Source of the DNA: Manganibacter manganicus
Lineage (GTDB): Bacteria > Pseudomonadota > Alphaproteobacteria > Rhizobiales > Rhizobiaceae
DNA: 64,000 nt
Direction of reading: 5' to 3'
Assembly (NCBI RefSeq): GCF_002075885.1
Contig: NZ_MDET01000001.1
Span: 124,001-188,000, forward strand
The notes under the pieces are model-generated. The model saw only the letters and a list, made by a program, of their open reading frames with translations. It had not been told where the DNA came from and did not search any database. Positions 34,592 through 46,465 of this stretch are shown here, in pieces. Every line of letters starts with the position of its first letter. Within the stretch, counting starts at the first letter, position 1. The position numbers were made by a program, and so were the translations under genes.

Positions 34592-35719
34592 ATGGAATTT
34601 TCTCCGCAACAGGATGAGGCGCTCAAGGCCGTCGCGAAATGGCTGAAGGCCGGGAAGCCGCAGATCTTCAGGCTGTTCGGCTATGCCGGTACCGGCAAGA
34701 CCACGCTGGCGCGCTACTTCGCCGAGCATGTCGATGGCCAGGTGCAGTTCGCCGCCTTCACCGGCAAGGCCGCGCAGGTGCTGCGCTCCAGGGGTGCGGT
34801 CAATGCGCGCACCATCCATTCCCTGATCTACCGGCCGCGCGGCGAGGAGGCGGTCGAGGACGAAACGACCGGCAAGACGTCGATCAATCCGACCTTTTCG
34901 CTCAATCGACAGAGCCCGATTTCCAGGGCCGCGCTGGTCGTCATCGACGAGTGCTCGATGGTGGACGAGCAACTGGGGCGCGACCTGATGAGCTTCGGCA
35001 CGCCGATCCTGGTGCTTGGAGATCCCGGCCAGTTGCCGCCGATTTCCGGCGGAGGGTTCTTTACCGAGCATGAACCCGATTTCCTGCTCACGGAAATCCA
35101 TCGGCAGGCGCGCGACAACCCGATCATCCAACTGGCGCTCGATGTGCGTGAGGGGCGCGAATTCATGCGCGGCGATTATGGCACCGCGCGCGTGATCGGC
35201 AAGGATGAGGTGACGCAGGATCTGGTGATCGATGCCGATCAGGTGCTGGTCGGCACCAATCGCACGCGCCGGCGCTATAATCGCCGGTTACGCGAACTGA
35301 AAGGTTTTACGGCCGACTATCCGCAAGCCGGCGACAAGCTTGTCTGCCTGCGCAACGACCCGGCCAAGGGGCTGCTCAATGGCTCGCTGTGGAAAGTGAT
35401 GACCGCATCGCGCGAAACGGTGAAGCCCGGCATCAATCTGCTGGTATCGCCGGAAGAGGACGATCCGGATCGCGGCGTCGCCAAGATCAAGCTGCTCAAG
35501 GCGGCTTTCGAGGACACGGATGCCGAAATCTCGTGGCAGCAGAAAAAGCGCTTCGACGATTTTGACTATGGCTATGCGCTCACCGTGCACAAGGCGCAGG
35601 GCTCGCAATGGAACGATGTCGTGCTTTTCGATGAAAGCTGGGCTTTCAAGGATAATCGCGAACGCTGGCTCTATACCGCGATCACCCGTGCTGCCGAGCG
35701 GCTGACAATCGTGCGGTAA
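34592..35719 (+). CDS. RecD-like superfamily 1 DNA helicase
   Basis: A 375-residue SF1 helicase core without RecD's N-terminal domains. Walker A GYAGTGKTT is at 30-38, Walker B VVIDECSMVD (~113-122), and the C-terminal UvrD_C_2 motif YGYALTVHKAQGSQW about 326-340. It probably unwinds DNA 5' to 3' during repair, or handles conjugative or phage DNA; no partner nuclease is adjacent. It lies between the FMN reductase and pdxJ. Confidence 0.88.
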   Translation: MEFSPQQDEALKAVAKWLKAGKPQIFRLFGYAGTGKTTLARYFAEHVDGQVQFAAFTGKAAQVLRSRGAVNARTIHSLIYRPRGEEAVEDETTGKTSINPTFSLNRQSPISRAALVVIDECSMVDEQLGRDLMSFGTPILVLGDPGQLPPISGGGFFTEHEPDFLLTEIHRQARDNPIIQLALDVREGREFMRGDYGTARVIGKDEVTQDLVIDADQVLVGTNRTRRRYNRRLRELKGFTADYPQAGDKLVCLRNDPAKGLLNGSLWKVMTASRETVKPGINLLVSPEEDDPDRGVAKIKLLKAAFEDTDAEISWQQKKRFDDFDYGYALTVHKAQGSQWNDVVLFDESWAFKDNRERWLYTAITRAAERLTIVR

Positions 35720-35807
35720 GCGATTGCTGAGGCTGGAATACCGAAATCCGCTATCCGTACCCACCAAAGACGCTATAGAGGCGTTGTGAAATATCCGGGA
35801 GGCAAGG

Positions 35808-36548
35808 GTGCCTGCGAAACTGTCGGTCAATCTCAATGCCATCGCCATGCTGCGCAACCGGCGCGACCTGCCATGGCCAAGCGTGACCCATTTGGGGCGC
35901 ATTGCGCTTGGCGCCGGCGCGCATGGCCTGACCGTCCACCCAAGGCCCGATCAGCGGCACATACGCTTTTCCGATCTTCCCGACTTGCGTGCGCTGATCG
36001 ACGATGAATTTCCGCAGGCCGAATTCAACATCGAAGGCTACCCTACGGACGACTTTCTGGCACTTGTGGAAAAGAGCCAACCGAACCAGGTGACGCTGGT
36101 GCCTGACGATCCCGCTCAGGCGACGTCGGATCATGGCTGGGATTTCGCGAAGCAGGCCGCATTCCTTTCGCCGGTCGTCAAGCGGTTGAAGAAAAACGGA
36201 CTGCGCGTGTCTCTGTTCGCAGACGCCGATCCGGATGGGGTGGGCGCCGCGCGAGATACCGGCGCTGATCGTATCGAACTCTATACCGGCCCCTATGGCG
36301 GTTTCCATTCCGATTCAGAAAAGGCGGCCAAAGAATTGGAAAAGCTCGGAAAAACCGCCGATGCCGCGCGGGCCGCAGGGCTTGGTGTCAATGCCGGGCA
36401 CGATCTCGTCGTCGCCAATCTGCCGGCGCTGTCCAGGCGCATTCCCGATCTGGCGGAAGTGTCGATCGGGCATGGATTGACGGCCGATGCGCTGGAGTAT
36501 GGCATGGCGGAGACCGTCAGAAGATTCCTCCACGCATGTGGTTGGTGA
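35808..36548 (+). CDS. pdxJ: Pyridoxine 5'-phosphate synthase
   Basis: A 246-residue PdxJ, condensing deoxyxylulose 5-phosphate with aminoacetone phosphate to make vitamin B6. Conserved segments are [45 protein letters not shown] and the final GVNAGHDL with VSIGHGL. GTG 35808 is the start: GGGAGG lies 5 nt upstream and the next residues are the normal PdxJ N-terminus. Confidence 0.95.
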   Translation: MPAKLSVNLNAIAMLRNRRDLPWPSVTHLGRIALGAGAHGLTVHPRPDQRHIRFSDLPDLRALIDDEFPQAEFNIEGYPTDDFLALVEKSQPNQVTLVPDDPAQATSDHGWDFAKQAAFLSPVVKRLKKNGLRVSLFADADPDGVGAARDTGADRIELYTGPYGGFHSDSEKAAKELEKLGKTADAARAAGLGVNAGHDLVVANLPALSRRIPDLAEVSIGHGLTADALEYGMAETVRRFLHACGW

Positions 36549-36664
36549 TAATGCGGGCAACCTAGGGTCCTGACCCTAGCTGTCGCGTGCATGTCTCAAT
36601 CCCGAGGCACTTGATATTGCGTTGCAGCAAGAGTAGAGCACCGCGCTCTAACGGAGTGTCGCCC

Positions 36665-38578
36665 ATGGCGTTTGCCGGGAACGATGGTGAGGCAGGGCCT
36701 GTCGAGCAGCCGAGCCAAGGCGAGGCGGCGCAGCACAGCACCAAGGTTTTGATGATCGGTGCGCTGGGCGTCGTCTATGGCGATATCGGCACGAGCCCGA
36801 TCTACGCCTTCCGCGAGGCCCTGCATGCCTCCGGAGACACGTTTATCCGCGAAGACGTGCTGGGCGTGCTGTCGCTGATCCTCTGGGCGCTCACCATCAT
36901 CGTGACGGTGAAATACGTCGCCTTCGTGCTACGCGCCGACAATAAGGGCGAGGGCGGCACGCTATCGCTGATGGCGCTGGCACGCACCGCCTATCCTGCC
37001 GGCTCGAAGGCGATACTCGTCATCGGCTTGTGTGGAGCGGCCCTGTTCTTCGGCGATTCGGTCATCACCCCGGCCATTTCCGTCCTTTCGGCCGTCGAAG
37101 GCATCGAGGTGGTAACGCCGACCTTGGATGCCTATGTCGTCCCGATCACGCTGGTCATTCTGGCGCTGCTGTTCTCGGTCCAGAAATTCGGCAGCGGGCG
37201 CGTGGCGGTTGTTTTCGGCCCGATCATGGCGATCTGGTTCCTGATGATCGGCCTGGCCGGCCTTGTGCACATCTGGGACGACCCGTCCGTGCTTCTGGCG
37301 GTCAATCCGTATCACGCCGTCATCTATTTGTTCAACGAACCGGACGTGGCCTTCATTACGGTTGGCGCGGTGTTTCTGGCCGTCACCGGCGCCGAGGCTC
37401 TTTATGTCGATCTTGGCCATTTCGGGCGGCGGCCGATCGTTCTCACCTGGTTCTCGATTGTCTTTCCGTGCCTGCTGCTGAACTATTTCGGGCAGGGCGC
37501 CTATGTGCTGTCCCGTGGCATCGTCCCCGACATGCCCTTTTTCGAGATGCTGCCTTCCTGGGGAATCGCGCCGATGGTCGGGCTGGCAACCGCAGCCACG
37601 GTGATCGCCAGCCAGGCGGTGATTTCGGGCGCGTTTTCGCTGACCCGGCAAGCCGTGCAACTCAATCTTCTGCCGCGCATCGAGGTCCAGCATACGTCAG
37701 AGATGCAACTCGGCCAGATTTATATGCCGCGCGTCAATTTCATCATCGCCGTGGCGGTGATGCTGCTGGTGGTCGGTTTCGGCAGTTCCAGCGCTCTGGC
37801 CTCGGCCTACGGCATTTCCGTCACCGGTGAGATGCTGATGACGACCTTCCTGCTGTTCGTCGTGATGCGCTGGATGTGGAAATGGCAACTTGCAGGCGCG
37901 CTCGCCCTGGCAATCCTGTTCGGCGTCATCGATCTGGGCTTCTTCTCGGCCAATGTCGTCAAGATCGCGGAAGGCGGCTGGGTTTCGATCACCGTCGCCT
38001 GCGTCATGGGGCTGATCATGGCGACCTGGATCAGGGGCAGCCGCTATCTTTTCGACAAGACGCGACGCAATGAAGTGCCGCTTGATTTCCTCGCCGGAAA
38101 TCTGCTGAAGAAAAAGCCGCAACTGGTAGCCGGCACCGCCGTATTTCTGACCAGCGATCCGACGAGCGCGCCGACGGCGCTGATGCACAGCCTCAAGCAC
38201 TACAAGGTTCTGCATGAGCAGAACGTCATCCTTTCGGTCGTGACGGCGCCGCAACCCACCGTGCCGGATGCCGAGCGGGTCAAGATGGAAACCATCAATC
38301 CGCTTTTCATGCGGGTGTCGCTGACCTTCGGCTACATGGAACAGCCAAATATTCCGCGTGCTCTGGCGATCTGCCGCAAGCAGGGCTGGAAATTCGACAT
38401 CATGACGACGTCGTTCTTCCTGTCGCGGCGCTCGCTGAAGGCATCGCCCAATTCGGGCATGCCGACATGGCAGGACAAGCTCTTCATCGGCCTGGCGCGC
38501 TCCGCGGCCGACGCCACCGAATATTTCCAGATTCCGACGGGGCGCGTGGTGGAAATCGGGACCCAGGTGGCGATCTGA
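36665..38578 (+). CDS. kup: Kup-type potassium uptake protein
   Basis: A 637-residue KUP/HAK transporter. The N-terminal [21 protein letters not shown] (~33-53, given in part) is the family hallmark; about twelve membrane segments follow, then a cytoplasmic C-terminal domain. It imports K+ with H+. ATG 36665 (MAFAGND) is used; an ORF extension from 36587 has no similarity. A hydrophilic tail of ~25 residues precedes the first helix. The stop is followed by a TetR gene on the same strand. Confidence 0.93.
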   Translation: MAFAGNDGEAGPVEQPSQGEAAQHSTKVLMIGALGVVYGDIGTSPIYAFREALHASGDTFIREDVLGVLSLILWALTIIVTVKYVAFVLRADNKGEGGTLSLMALARTAYPAGSKAILVIGLCGAALFFGDSVITPAISVLSAVEGIEVVTPTLDAYVVPITLVILALLFSVQKFGSGRVAVVFGPIMAIWFLMIGLAGLVHIWDDPSVLLAVNPYHAVIYLFNEPDVAFITVGAVFLAVTGAEALYVDLGHFGRRPIVLTWFSIVFPCLLLNYFGQGAYVLSRGIVPDMPFFEMLPSWGIAPMVGLATAATVIASQAVISGAFSLTRQAVQLNLLPRIEVQHTSEMQLGQIYMPRVNFIIAVAVMLLVVGFGSSSALASAYGISVTGEMLMTTFLLFVVMRWMWKWQLAGALALAILFGVIDLGFFSANVVKIAEGGWVSITVACVMGLIMATWIRGSRYLFDKTRRNEVPLDFLAGNLLKKKPQLVAGTAVFLTSDPTSAPTALMHSLKHYKVLHEQNVILSVVTAPQPTVPDAERVKMETINPLFMRVSLTFGYMEQPNIPRALAICRKQGWKFDIMTTSFFLSRRSLKASPNSGMPTWQDKLFIGLARSAADATEYFQIPTGRVVEIGTQVAI

Positions 38579-38669
38579 CCGGTCTTTCCGGCTTGCCATG
38601 AGGCAGGCAATGCGCCATAGACGATCAGAACCGTAACGTACGGTACTCTGATTTGAGGCGTATAGGCAG

Positions 38670-40356
<1,687 letters not shown>

Positions 40357-40389
40357 TTTTTCAGATCGGGTTCTGGTTTATTTAACAAG

Positions 40390-40419
40390 AAAAACCGGCG
40401 GAGCGATCCGCCGGTTTTT
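40390..40419. terminator. Strong Rho-independent terminator after ilvC, bidirectional
   Basis: AAAAA, CCGGCGGA (40395-40402), loop GCGA, TCCGCCGG (40407-40414), TTTTT (40415-40419). The 8-bp perfect stem with A and T runs on both sides can stop ilvC transcription and also the convergent BA14K gene. Confidence 0.9.
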
Positions 40420-40452
40420 GTGACCCTCGTGGGGGCCGATCCCGCATATTCT

Positions 40453-40926
40453 TCAATAAGGCGAGCGGCACTGGCGCCGCGGGCCGTGATAGGGCTGGAA
40501 GGTGTTGTCGTAGGCGCGGTAGCTGCGATAGTGGGCATAGCACCAGCGAACATGGGCACTGCCCCGATGGACGCGACGTGGCCGATAATAACGGTCGTTG
40601 TAGTAGTACGGGGCGCCAAGCCCGAACGCGCCGAGGCCGAAATAGATTCCGGAACCACCATGCCAATGGCGATGCCGATAATGGCGCCTATGCCAGCGGT
40701 GGCCGCGCCAGTGGTGTCGGTTGTACGAATGCCGCCGCCAACGGTGGTGATCGTTGCCGCCGGCCCAACTGTCGCGCACGGGAACGATCTGCGCGGGCGT
40801 GCTCGCGGCCGGAACCGAGGGCACCGGTTGCGATATGGGGCCGGCTACCGCGGGCAGGGACAGTGCGGCCGTCAGCCCGAATGCGGCCAGGCCGATTTTG
40901 AACGAATGAGAAAAGAGCGGTTTCAT
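40453..40926 (-). CDS. BA14K family exported protein
   Basis: A 157-residue secreted protein. A signal peptide ends near LPAVAG (~24-29); the mature part is rich in His, Arg, Tyr and Trp ([19 protein letters not shown]). The C-terminus has the BA14K motif with [16 protein letters not shown] and conserved Cys, as in the immunoreactive 14-kDa protein of Brucella. ATG 40926 is used because it starts the signal peptide; the open frame to 41376 is noncoding upstream. BA14K proteins are lectin-like and linked to envelope integrity in Brucella. The His-rich stretch could bind metal (inference). Confidence 0.85.
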   Translation of the reverse strand: MKPLFSHSFKIGLAAFGLTAALSLPAVAGPISQPVPSVPAASTPAQIVPVRDSWAGGNDHHRWRRHSYNRHHWRGHRWHRRHYRHRHWHGGSGIYFGLGAFGLGAPYYYNDRYYRPRRVHRGSAHVRWCYAHYRSYRAYDNTFQPYHGPRRQCRSPY

Positions 40927-41120
40927 CGTCACTCTCCAGAAATGCGCGCCCCCGCACATATCCATTTCATACTGGGGCTTTGTGCCTGAACGTATGATGA
41001 ACGTTTCGGTTCCCGCGGCAAGCCGATGCAACACGCTTGTGCGTTTCGCTTCTTGTTTTCTTTTCTGCGAGCAGGCAAACGCGGGTGAATTCCTCGGGTG
41101 GGCAGGGACACGCCAAAGGC

Positions 41121-41876
41121 ATGAGATATCCGGATATGGCAAAATTCGAACTGCCGCGTGCCACGGTTGCACCGGTGACATCCGTAGACGTTCGGCTGGA
41201 TTGTGGCCCGCATCCGTTTGAATTGGCGAATGCGGATGCCATAGAGGCGAACTGGCAACAGGAACATGCCGCCAATCCGCGTTTGTTCGATGGCACGACG
41301 GTGCTTCTTTCCGAACTCGTTCTGGATCGTGAAGGCCGCCTGGCCGGGCGTTGCCATGCCGTGCGCTTCGCCACAATGCTCTATTGGCGCAAGAACAAGG
41401 GCAGCCCGGATATCGAGCATTGCTACGCCCACGCGGCGCTGGTCTCGGCGGATGGTGCGCTTGTCGCCATCAGGATGGGCCGGCATACGGCCAATCCCGG
41501 CCGGGTCCATTTTGCCGCCGGCTCGTTCGAGCCGGATGATTTCGTCGATGGACGTGTCGATGCGCACGGCAATATGCAGCGCGAGGTGATGGAGGAAACC
41601 GGGCTCGACATCACCTGTTCACGCCGCGAAGCCGATTATCACATCTATTCCGAAGGCGGCTCGACGGTGTTGTTCCGGCGCTACTGGCTGGACGAGGCCG
41701 CCGATCCCGTGGCCGCAAAAGTTGCGGCCTTCGTTGCCGCCGAAAACGATCCTGAAATCGAAGGGCCGGTGATCATTCGTGGCCCCGATCCGCTGCCTGA
41801 AGGCACGATGGACCACATGGCGGCCATCGTGCGCTGGCATTTCGGCACGCGCACTGCGCCATCATTCGTGCCGTAG
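41121..41876 (+). CDS. NUDIX hydrolase
   Basis: A 251-residue protein with a NUDIX-like box: G-S-F-E-P region followed by [11 protein letters not shown] (~159-169), which holds the REVxEExG metal-binding core; the G-x5-E spacing is longer than standard. Similar bacterial proteins of this size are annotated as NUDIX hydrolases without known substrate. The start is uncertain between ATG 41121 and ATG 41136 because neither has a clear site. It is convergent with the exporter permease, overlapping it by 15 nt. Confidence 0.8.
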   Translation: MRYPDMAKFELPRATVAPVTSVDVRLDCGPHPFELANADAIEANWQQEHAANPRLFDGTTVLLSELVLDREGRLAGRCHAVRFATMLYWRKNKGSPDIEHCYAHAALVSADGALVAIRMGRHTANPGRVHFAAGSFEPDDFVDGRVDAHGNMQREVMEETGLDITCSRREADYHIYSEGGSTVLFRRYWLDEAADPVAAKVAAFVAAENDPEIEGPVIIRGPDPLPEGTMDHMAAIVRWHFGTRTAPSFVP

Positions 41877-43070
41877 CGCATCGATCGGATCGAGGCGAGC
41901 GCCGCGCAAGGCAGGGAAAAAGCCGAACACCATGCCGATCAGGGCCGAGAAGCCGACAGCCAGCAGGATCGTTGCCGGACTGGGGGCAAACGGAATGGCG
42001 AGCGTCAGTGACGCTATGCCGGCGAGGGACAGGCCGAGCAGCACGCCGATAATGCCGCCGAGCAATGACAGAACCGTCGCCTCGACCAGAAACTGGATGA
42101 GAATGTGCTTCTCATGCGCACCGATCGCCAGCCTGATGCCGATCTCGCGGGTGCGTTCGGTGACGGAAACCAACATGATGTTCATGATGCCGATGCCGCC
42201 GACCAGCAGGCTGACACCGGCGACCGCGCCCAGCATGCCGGTCATCGTCGTCGTCGCCGAGGCCATGGCATCGGCGATCTGGGTCATGTCGCGGATGGAG
42301 AAATTGTCGTCCTGGTCAGGCGTAATGCGGCGGGTATCGCGCAAAATGCCCTCGACACGGGGCAGAAGCACTGTCGTCGGCGTCGTCTCGTCTGCCGCGA
42401 CATAAATGGATTCGATATCGCGATTGCCGGCAATGCGGCGCTGGTAAGCAAGCAGCGGCATCAGCACGACATTGTCCTGATCCTGTCCAAACCCGGTAAA
42501 TCCCTTGGGTTCAAGCAGGCCGATCACCTTGCAGCCGGTGCGGTTGACACGGATCATCTGGCCTTCCGGATCGCCTGCGCCGAAGAACTGCTGGCGCACC
42601 GTTTCGCCGATCAGGCATACGCCTGTGCCGCTACGGGTTTCGGAATCGGAAAAACTGCGGCCCGACGCAAGCTTCCAATCGCGCGCCGCCAGATAGTCGG
42701 TGGTGGTGCCGGTCACTCCGGCGACGAGGTTCTGGGTGCCGAAGACGACGCGAACCTGCTTTTGCGAGGCCGGCGCAATGGCGCGTGCGCCTGAAAGATG
42801 CTTCACGAGCGCCGCGACGTCGCGGTCGTTCAGCGGGCGCACCGGGTTGCCGTTGGCGCTCGGCCCGCCCGCACGGCCGGAGCGTACCACCAGCAGATTC
42901 GAGCCAAGCTTGGCGATATCGCTCTTGACCTTCTGCGTCGTGCCGGACCCAATCGTCAACATGGCGATGACGGCGGCAACGCCGATGACGATGCCCAGAA
43001 GCGTTAGGAACGAGCGTAGCGCGTTTCGGCGCACCGAGCGTAATGCCAGGCGAACGGTTTCCCAGATCAT
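41862..43070 (-). CDS. ABC transporter permease, MacB/FtsX type
   Basis: A 402-residue permease: one N-terminal membrane segment, a large periplasmic MacB_PCD domain (~50-240), then three C-terminal segments with the FtsX fold (LVGGIGIMNIMLVSVTERTREIG in two parts, ~285-307). It couples to the ATPase encoded just upstream to drive export of a macrolide-like compound, lipid or peptide. It starts within the ATPase stop (4-nt overlap). Confidence 0.9.
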   Translation of the reverse strand: MIWETVRLALRSVRRNALRSFLTLLGIVIGVAAVIAMLTIGSGTTQKVKSDIAKLGSNLLVVRSGRAGGPSANGNPVRPLNDRDVAALVKHLSGARAIAPASQKQVRVVFGTQNLVAGVTGTTTDYLAARDWKLASGRSFSDSETRSGTGVCLIGETVRQQFFGAGDPEGQMIRVNRTGCKVIGLLEPKGFTGFGQDQDNVVLMPLLAYQRRIAGNRDIESIYVAADETTPTTVLLPRVEGILRDTRRITPDQDDNFSIRDMTQIADAMASATTTMTGMLGAVAGVSLLVGGIGIMNIMLVSVTERTREIGIRLAIGAHEKHILIQFLVEATVLSLLGGIIGVLLGLSLAGIASLTLAIPFAPSPATILLAVGFSALIGMVFGFFPALRGARLDPIDALRHE

Positions 43071-43771
43071 CCCGCTTTCTCCTTGTTCAGCGCCATCGAT
43101 TCCACATTTCCGTCGAGGAAATGCACGGTCCGCTGAGCGTAGTCCGCGATATCCGCCTCATGCGTGACCATGACGATGGTGAGGCCCAATTCCCGGTTGA
43201 GGCGCGTGAGCAATTCCATGATCTCGTGACTGCGCGCGGTATCGAGATTGCCGGTCGGTTCATCGGCAACGAGCAGTGTCGGTCGGCTGACGATGGCGCG
43301 CGCGATCGCCACGCGTTGCTGCTGACCGCCGGAAAGCTCCGCCGGCGTATGATGTTCGCGCCCTGTGAGGCCGACCTCGGCAAGCGCGCGCATCGCCAGT
43401 TCCCTGCGTTCGGCGGCGGCAACGCCGCGATAGATCAGCGGCAGCTCGACATTTTCGGCCGCCGTTGTGCGCGGCAGCAGATTATAGCCCTGGAAAACGA
43501 AACCGATATAGAGATTGCGCAGGATAGCGCGGCGATCACGATCAAGCCGCCCCGCATCGACGCCCATGAATGCGTAGGTGCCGGCGCTCGGCGTGTCGAG
43601 ACAGCCGATGATGTTCATCGAGGTCGATTTGCCGGAGCCGGACGGCCCCATGATGGCGACGAATTCGCCCGCCGGGATGACGAGATCGACGCCGGCAAGC
43701 GCGTTGACCCTGGCTTCGCCCTCGCCATAGGTCTTCCGGACCTTGTCAAAGGTAATGAGCGGCGGCGCCAT
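43067..43771 (-). CDS. ABC transporter ATP-binding protein, MacB type
   Basis: A 234-residue ATPase. Walker A GPSGSGKST is at 42-50, signature LSGGQQQR (~144-151), Walker B LLVADEPTGNLD (~163-174). It belongs to the MacB/LolD group. It starts 6 nt after the adaptor gene stop and overlaps the permease, so the three genes form one MacAB-like export unit. Confidence 0.91.
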   Translation of the reverse strand: MAPPLITFDKVRKTYGEGEARVNALAGVDLVIPAGEFVAIMGPSGSGKSTSMNIIGCLDTPSAGTYAFMGVDAGRLDRDRRAILRNLYIGFVFQGYNLLPRTTAAENVELPLIYRGVAAAERRELAMRALAEVGLTGREHHTPAELSGGQQQRVAIARAIVSRPTLLVADEPTGNLDTARSHEIMELLTRLNRELGLTIVMVTHEADIADYAQRTVHFLDGNVESMALNKEKAG

Positions 43772-43777
43772 GGCGGA

Positions 43778-45052
43778 TCAGCTCCGCTGCTGTGAAGCGG
43801 TAATGACCTCGTCGCCTTCGGCAAGCCCCGATACGATCTCGGTCAGTTCGCCGTCCGTGGCGCCTGTCCTGACCTGAACGGCATGGGGGCTGCCGTCTTT
43901 GAGAATGTAGAGCGTGCGCGAACCATCCGCAGGCGGTCGTTCCGTTTGCGGGCGGCGACCGCGACGAGGGCGGCCGGTGAACATGTTCAGAAAACTGAAC
44001 CCGCGTTCGCGCATCTGCGGCGGCTTATAGCGGAAGGCGGTGGAAGGCACCGACAGAACATCCTTGGCCTGCCGGGTCACGACGGAGACGGTTGCCGTCA
44101 TGCCGGGGCGCAAAAGCATTTCATCGTTGGCGACGTCCAGCCGCGCATCATAGGTCACGACACCGTCGGTCGTGACGGATGCAAAGGAAATGTCACGAAT
44201 CCTGGCTTCAAAGGGGCGATCCGGAAAAGCATCGACGGTGAAGCGGGCATACTGGCCGGGCTCGACGGCGCCGATATCGGCCTCGTCTATGGCTGCCTTC
44301 AGTTCCATCTTCTTCAGGTCCGCGGCGATGACGAACAGGACCGGCGCCTGCAACGACGATGCGACCGTCTGGCCGGGATCGACCGAGCGGGTCAGGACGA
44401 TGCCGTCGATGGGCGCGTAAATGGTGCTTTTGGCAAGGTCTGTCTGCTGTGCCTTGAGATCGGCATTGGCAATGGCGAGATTGGCTTCGGCACTATCGAG
44501 CGCCGCCTTGGCCCTGTCCCTGGCCGCCGTTGCCGTATCGAGAGCCTGTTCCGCCGCCATGCCCCGTTTGGCCAGGGCAGCGGTGCGTGTCAGCGCCTGT
44601 TCGTTCTCCCGCAAGGTGACTTGGGCATCCTCGACATTGCCTTCCGCGGCCCTGGCCGATGCCTTTGCCCGCTCGATCTGAACCTGCAACTTGGTGGTGT
44701 CGAGTGCGGCAAGCACGTCGCCCTTCCTGACCTCCTGGTTCTCGTCGACCGCGACGGAACGCACGATGCCGGACAGTTCGCTCGATATATCGACCTGGGT
44801 CAGCGGCTGCAGCGTGCCGGTGGCCGAGACTTCGACTGTGAAGCTCGCCTTGGCCGCGGGGGCGGTTGTATATTCGACCGAATTGCCTGACTGACCATAC
44901 CACAGGTAACCGGCGGCGATTGCCGCCAGAAGAAGTATAGCGGCCAGCACATAGGACCACAGGCGGTGACGCCTGCGGCCTTTGCCGCTCAGTCCAAGGG
45001 AGGCTTCGACGGCGGCGGTTTCCGCTGTTGGCGGATTGACAAGTTGGTCCAT
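43778..45052 (-). CDS. Membrane fusion protein, MacA/HlyD family
   Basis: A 424-residue periplasmic adaptor with one N-terminal anchor (~31-52), a lipoyl/barrel-sandwich domain, a long coiled coil (~125-200, VQIERAKASARAAEGNVEDA and following heptads) and beta-barrel and membrane-proximal domains. It links the MacB-like transporter to an outer-membrane TolC-type channel encoded elsewhere. A basic insert (GRPRRGRRPQTERPP) near residue 360-375 is unusual. Confidence 0.9.
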   Translation of the reverse strand: MDQLVNPPTAETAAVEASLGLSGKGRRRHRLWSYVLAAILLLAAIAAGYLWYGQSGNSVEYTTAPAAKASFTVEVSATGTLQPLTQVDISSELSGIVRSVAVDENQEVRKGDVLAALDTTKLQVQIERAKASARAAEGNVEDAQVTLRENEQALTRTAALAKRGMAAEQALDTATAARDRAKAALDSAEANLAIANADLKAQQTDLAKSTIYAPIDGIVLTRSVDPGQTVASSLQAPVLFVIAADLKKMELKAAIDEADIGAVEPGQYARFTVDAFPDRPFEARIRDISFASVTTDGVVTYDARLDVANDEMLLRPGMTATVSVVTRQAKDVLSVPSTAFRYKPPQMRERGFSFLNMFTGRPRRGRRPQTERPPADGSRTLYILKDGSPHAVQVRTGATDGELTEIVSGLAEGDEVITASQQRS

Positions 45053-45155
45053 GACGGACCCCTATAAGGCTAAAGCGTCCCGATCGTTGCACAAATCGGC
45101 CGTCATGATCGGGATTTCAAATTAAATTTTGCTCATCTTCGGGACAGGAGCAGCG

Positions 45156-46082
45156 GTGCGCGCAAGAAATTACCAGCTTTATGACGTTTTTACCAAGGAC
45201 CGGCTGGCCGGAAACCCGCTTGCCATCGTGCTCGATGCAGATGGTCTGGACACGGATGCGATGCAGCGCATCGCGCGCGAGTTCAGCCTGTCCGAAACGG
45301 TTTTTGTGTTGCCGCCGAAAAGCGAGAGGCATCGCGCGCGCCTGCGCATCTTTACGCCCGATTACGAAATGCCGTTTGCCGGCCATCCCACCGTGGGTGC
45401 GGCGGTGGCGCTGGCAGAGGCGGGGGAGCCCGCGGAGGCGAAGAGGGGCAATCAGGCCGGCATCTTCGTGCTGGAGGAAAATATCGGCCTCATCCGCTGC
45501 GCGGTGAGTCGGCAGGGCAGCGCAACCTTTGCCGAGTTCGACCTTGCAAAACTGCCGGAACCATTGAAGCTGTCGGCCGATGGCGAGGCGGTTGGCGCGG
45601 CCCTTGGCCTCGGCCCGCATGAAATCGGATTCGAGAATCACCGTGTCGCGTTCTGGTCGGCCGGTGTTCCTTATGTGACGATCCCGGTCGCCGGTCTCGA
45701 TGCTGCCGCAAGGGCAAGGCTGGACAATGAAGCCTGGGCCGATCTCGCGCCGAAGAAAAGCGAATTGGCCTATGCCAGCCCTTATGTCTATTGCCGCGAG
45801 ACGGTGCACAAGGACAGTGCTTTTCATGCCCGCATGTTCGTGCCGGGAAACCCTTCTTATGAAGATCCTGCGACCGGCTCGGCGGCAGCGGCCTTCGCCG
45901 GCGCCATCATGCATTTCGATCGTCCCGGCGACGGCATGTCGCGCTTCTGGATCGAGCAGGGGCTTGAGATGGGGCGACCTTCCCGAATTAGGCTGGAACT
46001 CGACGTCGAGGCGGCAAAGCTGGCCAGCGCCCGCATCGGCGGTCATGCTGTTAAGTTCGCCGAGGGGCAGTTGTTTCTGTGA
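45156..46082 (+). CDS. PhzF family isomerase-like protein
   Basis: A 308-residue PhzF-fold protein (diaminopimelate-epimerase-like). Hallmarks are EFSLSETVFVLPP (~43-55) with the catalytic Glu, MPFAGHPTVGAAVALAEAG (~72-90) and DPATGSAAAAFAGAI. Phenazine genes are absent, so the substrate is unknown; such proteins are widespread. GTG 45156 follows AGGAG at 6 nt; the frame opens earlier at TTG 45129 but without a site. Confidence 0.87.
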   Translation: MRARNYQLYDVFTKDRLAGNPLAIVLDADGLDTDAMQRIAREFSLSETVFVLPPKSERHRARLRIFTPDYEMPFAGHPTVGAAVALAEAGEPAEAKRGNQAGIFVLEENIGLIRCAVSRQGSATFAEFDLAKLPEPLKLSADGEAVGAALGLGPHEIGFENHRVAFWSAGVPYVTIPVAGLDAAARARLDNEAWADLAPKKSELAYASPYVYCRETVHKDSAFHARMFVPGNPSYEDPATGSAAAAFAGAIMHFDRPGDGMSRFWIEQGLEMGRPSRIRLELDVEAAKLASARIGGHAVKFAEGQLFL

Positions 46083-46126
46083 CGGCAATCAATTCGGGGA
46101 ATTGTGCGGAAACATTCATGCGGGGC

Positions 46127-46155
46127 TGGACAGCGCCAAAACCGGCGGTTATATG
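46127..46155 (+). promoter_or_regulatory. Promoter of tRNA-Lys
   Basis: TGGACA at 46127-46132, a 17-nt spacer, and TATATG at 46150-46155 (4 of 6). A start near 46162 would leave a 22-nt 5' leader before the tRNA. Confidence 0.5.
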
Positions 46156-46184
46156 CGCCCCACGGTCGGCGCTGCCGGTCGCGT

Positions 46185-46260
<76 letters not shown>

Positions 46261-46347
46261 TAGATTTTTCCAGCAGATGAGATTTTCAGCGGTTCTCCAA
46301 GGAACGTTGCTTGCACCGTGCCGTTCATCCCGAAAGGGAGAATGCCG

Positions 46348-46464
46348 ATGAAAACGCCTGGCCGACCCGGCCCCATGCCGAGCCCATTTCCTGATCCGCA
46401 GCCGGATCAGCAGCCACCGCCGGCACCGCCGCCTCATCCCGCGCCGGTGCCGCCGGTCAGATAG
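46348..46464 (+). CDS. Candidate small proline-rich protein
   Basis: A 38-residue ORF after the tRNA-Lys gene reading MKTPGRPGPMPSPFPDPQPD and then a run of Pro, Ala and His, ending PVPPVR. ATG 46348 has GGGAG 7 nt upstream (46336-46340); an in-frame ATG at 46342 is possible. About 40% of residues are proline. No family is recognised. It is convergent with cobT, whose stop is 2 nt away. Confidence 0.35.
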   Translation: MKTPGRPGPMPSPFPDPQPDQQPPPAPPPHPAPVPPVR

Positions 46465-46465
46465 G

